Below, piece after piece: positions 7,401-7,866 of a stretch of 7,866 nucleotides of DNA; position 1 is the stretch's first letter, and every line of letters starts with the position of its first letter. Both the position numbers and the translations under genes were made by a program. Under the pieces are notes generated by a model. That model was not told the origin of the DNA. It did not search any database and saw only the letters and a list, made by a program, of their open reading frames with translations. This DNA comes from DAINRZ01 sp964634885 (lineage in GTDB: Bacteria > Bacteroidota > Ignavibacteria > Kapaibacteriales > UBA2268). Where the stretch lies: positions 1 to 7,866 of the forward strand of contig CAZWLN010000098.1 of NCBI GenBank assembly GCA_964634885.1, read 5' to 3'.

Positions 7401-7634
7401 ACAACGTTCTCGATGGTAATGGGTATGTTGCCGATTGCCATCTCGACGGCAGCCGGCGGCGAAGCCAAGTCCGGCCTGGCGATAGTACTGATTGGCGGTT
7501 TGTTGTCTTCGATGTTCCTGACGTTGATCGTTGTGCCGGTTGTTTACCAGCGCTTCGACAAGTGGAAATACAAACTTATGAAGAAGAAAACGGTGGAGTC
7601 TCCAATTACTGATCATCCACAGTTGGAATCGTAA
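4491..7634 (+). CDS. RND-family efflux pump, inner-membrane permease (HAE-1/AcrB-like)
   Basis: The 1047-residue product is full length for AcrB-type pumps. It has the twofold RND layout: helix 1 (about 11-31), a first periplasmic porter region beginning VYPGAAPYEVE (YPGA at 51-54), helices 2-6 (about 337-490), helix 7 (from about 529), a second porter region (about 560-850), and helices 8-12 (about 863-1020). The proton-relay residues are all present: the Asp pair in LVIGILVDDSIVVLEN is D401/D402, the Lys in GLVAKNAILLVD is K933, and the Arg in RLRPILM is R966. By motif these equal AcrB D407/D408, K940 and R971. It should therefore be an active proton-driven pump working as a trimer with the upstream adaptor and channel. 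Sequence context fits drug/amphiphile export rather than heavy metals, but the substrate is not readable. A short charged tail ends the protein and the terminator follows. Confidence 0.95.
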   Translation: MTLTELAIKRPTIIVVIFSVLGVLGIYGYSQLSYDLMPKMTVPMIVITTVYPGAAPYEVETSVSKKIEDAVTGIEKAQTVRSTSSEGFSMVMIEFDMDANINLSMQDAERKINEVASTLPATAKKPVVRKLAFDEIPVLRMAVKSKMPPKEFYQFLKDKVQPRFAKITGVGQIVFIGGDEREIKIFLDFEKLRGYGLSVYQVTQSIKGANVDFPTGNVKENNAQFTVRVAGKYSSIDDIREQIIGRSKTGSDVKLSDVAEIVDGTKEVTKINRLNGMTSVGITVQKTSDANTVSVSEEVRKEIAGLEKQYQDIDLKFDIAQDASTFIMASANAVMEDLGLAIILVAMVMLIFLHSIRNSLIVMVAIPASLVSTFFIMYIAGFTLNMMTLLAMSLVIGILVDDSIVVLENIYRHMELGEGQRDAALKGRNEIGFAALSITLVDVVVFVPLALISGVIGNFLREYALVVVFSTLMSLFVSFTVTPLLASRFTKLQELTKKTLMGRFGMIVEKLFNKVVNLYLSTLNWCLRHGFIVFAAVSVAFAASIALFPMGFIGMEFMPNIDRGELSFTLELEPGATVEETNRKTSEVERIISSYPEVTKVLASVGVTSSNLAGSAINNQAEINVTLVDKNERSISTDDFGLRAKKEIQKIPGLKVKVMAVGLMGTTTMSPIQLLVSGTNYDDVLKASKILAEVIESVEGSSDVRLSAEEGKPELRVDIDRVKLAQLGLSIAEVGQTLRIMLTGDDDSKFREGVTEYDIRIQLDEFDRTNTETIGNYTFMNSKGQQIELKQFAKVYQATGPSKLSRENRLPAITVSSNAYGITSGEVTNAALAKLEQEKEKRGWPAGVTVEQIGQGKYMMESFVSMFVALFVGILFVFLIMVALYDSYLYPFVVLFSIPLAMVGAFLGLALTAKSMSIYSILGIIMLVGLVAKNAILLVDRTNQMKKESGLPTKEALIEAAQTRLRPILMTTFSMVMGMLPIAISTAAGGEAKSGLAIVLIGGLLSSMFLTLIVVPVVYQRFDKWKYKLMKKKTVESPITDHPQLES

Positions 7635-7659
7635 CAGATATCAAAACCCCAAATGATAG

Positions 7660-7699
7660 AAACCATCCGGAGTCCTCGTGTTTCCGGATGGTTTTTTTT
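7660..7699 (+). terminator. Intrinsic terminator of the efflux operon
   Basis: A perfect 12-bp stem pairs 7660-7671 (AAACCATCCGGA) with 7683-7694 (TCCGGATGGTTT) around an 11-nt loop, and a run of eight T (7692-7699) follows. It starts 26 nt after the pump's stop codon. The strong GC-containing stem with its T-run makes this a confident Rho-independent terminator closing the operon. Confidence 0.93.
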
Positions 7700-7718
7700 A
7701 TTATTGGAATTCAATAAT
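7700..7718. repeat. Short AT-rich inverted repeat after the terminator
   Basis: Arms ATTATTG (7700-7706) and CAATAAT (7712-7718) flank a 5-nt centre. It directly follows the T-run of the terminator. It could be a regulator site for a gene beyond the window or chance in AT-rich sequence; nothing else supports a role. Confidence 0.25.
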
Positions 7719-7848
7719 TTCGTATGGAGCTGAAGTGGTAATAGTTGTTTTTGTTGAGAGCATAGACAATTAGCAGAAATTTTAGGACCTTCGCTATTTG
7801 TAGTGGGTAAATAGTAATTGAAAGGTAATTACTCAAACATTGAAGATA

Positions 7849-7866
7849 CCCCATCCCGGCCTTCCC
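7849..7866. repeat. Possible edge of a C-rich interspersed repeat
   Basis: The last 18 bases, CCCCATCCCGGCCTTCCC, differ sharply in composition from the AT-rich ~150 bp before them. From memory, similar strings introduce hairpin-forming intergenic repeats in a range of environmental genomes, where the partner arm is GGGAAGG-like. The expected partner arm would lie outside the window, so this is only a suspicion. Confidence 0.3.

Noticed and set aside
6702..7616. 304-residue minus-strand ORF opposite the RND pump gene
   Set aside because: It is antisense to the conserved pump coding sequence, with low-complexity His/Arg/Gln-rich composition typical of a shadow frame.
7711..7854. 47-codon minus-strand ORF starting MGYLQCLSNYL, stopping near the terminator
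   Set aside because: It starts inside the suspected C-rich repeat, is AT-rich, has no Shine-Dalgarno box and resembles no known family. It is more likely a spurious frame reading out of a repeat.

Overview
The window reads as one accessory drug-efflux locus from a Gram-negative, didermic bacterium. The best guess is the Bacteroidota/Chlorobiota/Ignavibacteriota (FCB) lineage. The main pointer is the TetR-gene promoter: its -7 box fits TAnnTTTG exactly and a TTTG lies 17 nt upstream, which is the Bacteroidota-type promoter grammar. Three of the four operon genes also carry clear Shine-Dalgarno-like purine boxes, which classical Bacteroides genes often lack. That tilts the guess towards an Ignavibacteria-like relative, but this is inference and the window holds no rRNA or marker gene.

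Layout. Positions 1-1204 (minus strand) hold a MATE-family multidrug/cation antiporter, whose C-terminus is cut by the left edge. Positions 1205-1421 are an AT-rich divergent intergenic region with two identical 17-bp copies of an imperfect palindrome around a promoter, plus two weaker dyads nearer the MATE gene. Positions 1422-7634 (plus strand) form a tight four-gene operon: a TetR/AcrR-type regulator, a TolC-like outer-membrane channel, a periplasmic membrane-fusion protein and an RND (HAE-1 type) inner-membrane pump. The first two genes overlap by 4 bp; the later gaps are 39 and 13 bp. A strong intrinsic terminator follows at 7660-7699. The last ~165 bp contain no convincing gene; the final bases are a C-rich motif that may be the edge of an interspersed repeat.

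How the genes work together. The RND pump would take up substrate from the inner membrane or periplasm using the proton gradient. The membrane-fusion protein would couple it to the TolC-like channel, completing a three-part path to the outside. The regulator is the first gene of the operon, and its presumed operators overlap the promoter and the expected transcription start. The simplest model is autorepression of the whole pump operon, relieved by ligand binding. The divergent MATE transporter, a single-component exporter, may share that control because a weak minus-strand promoter candidate also touches the upstream operator.

No wholly new system is visible. The genes belong to known families, and the parts most worth a second look are the regulatory architecture and the repeat-like right edge.
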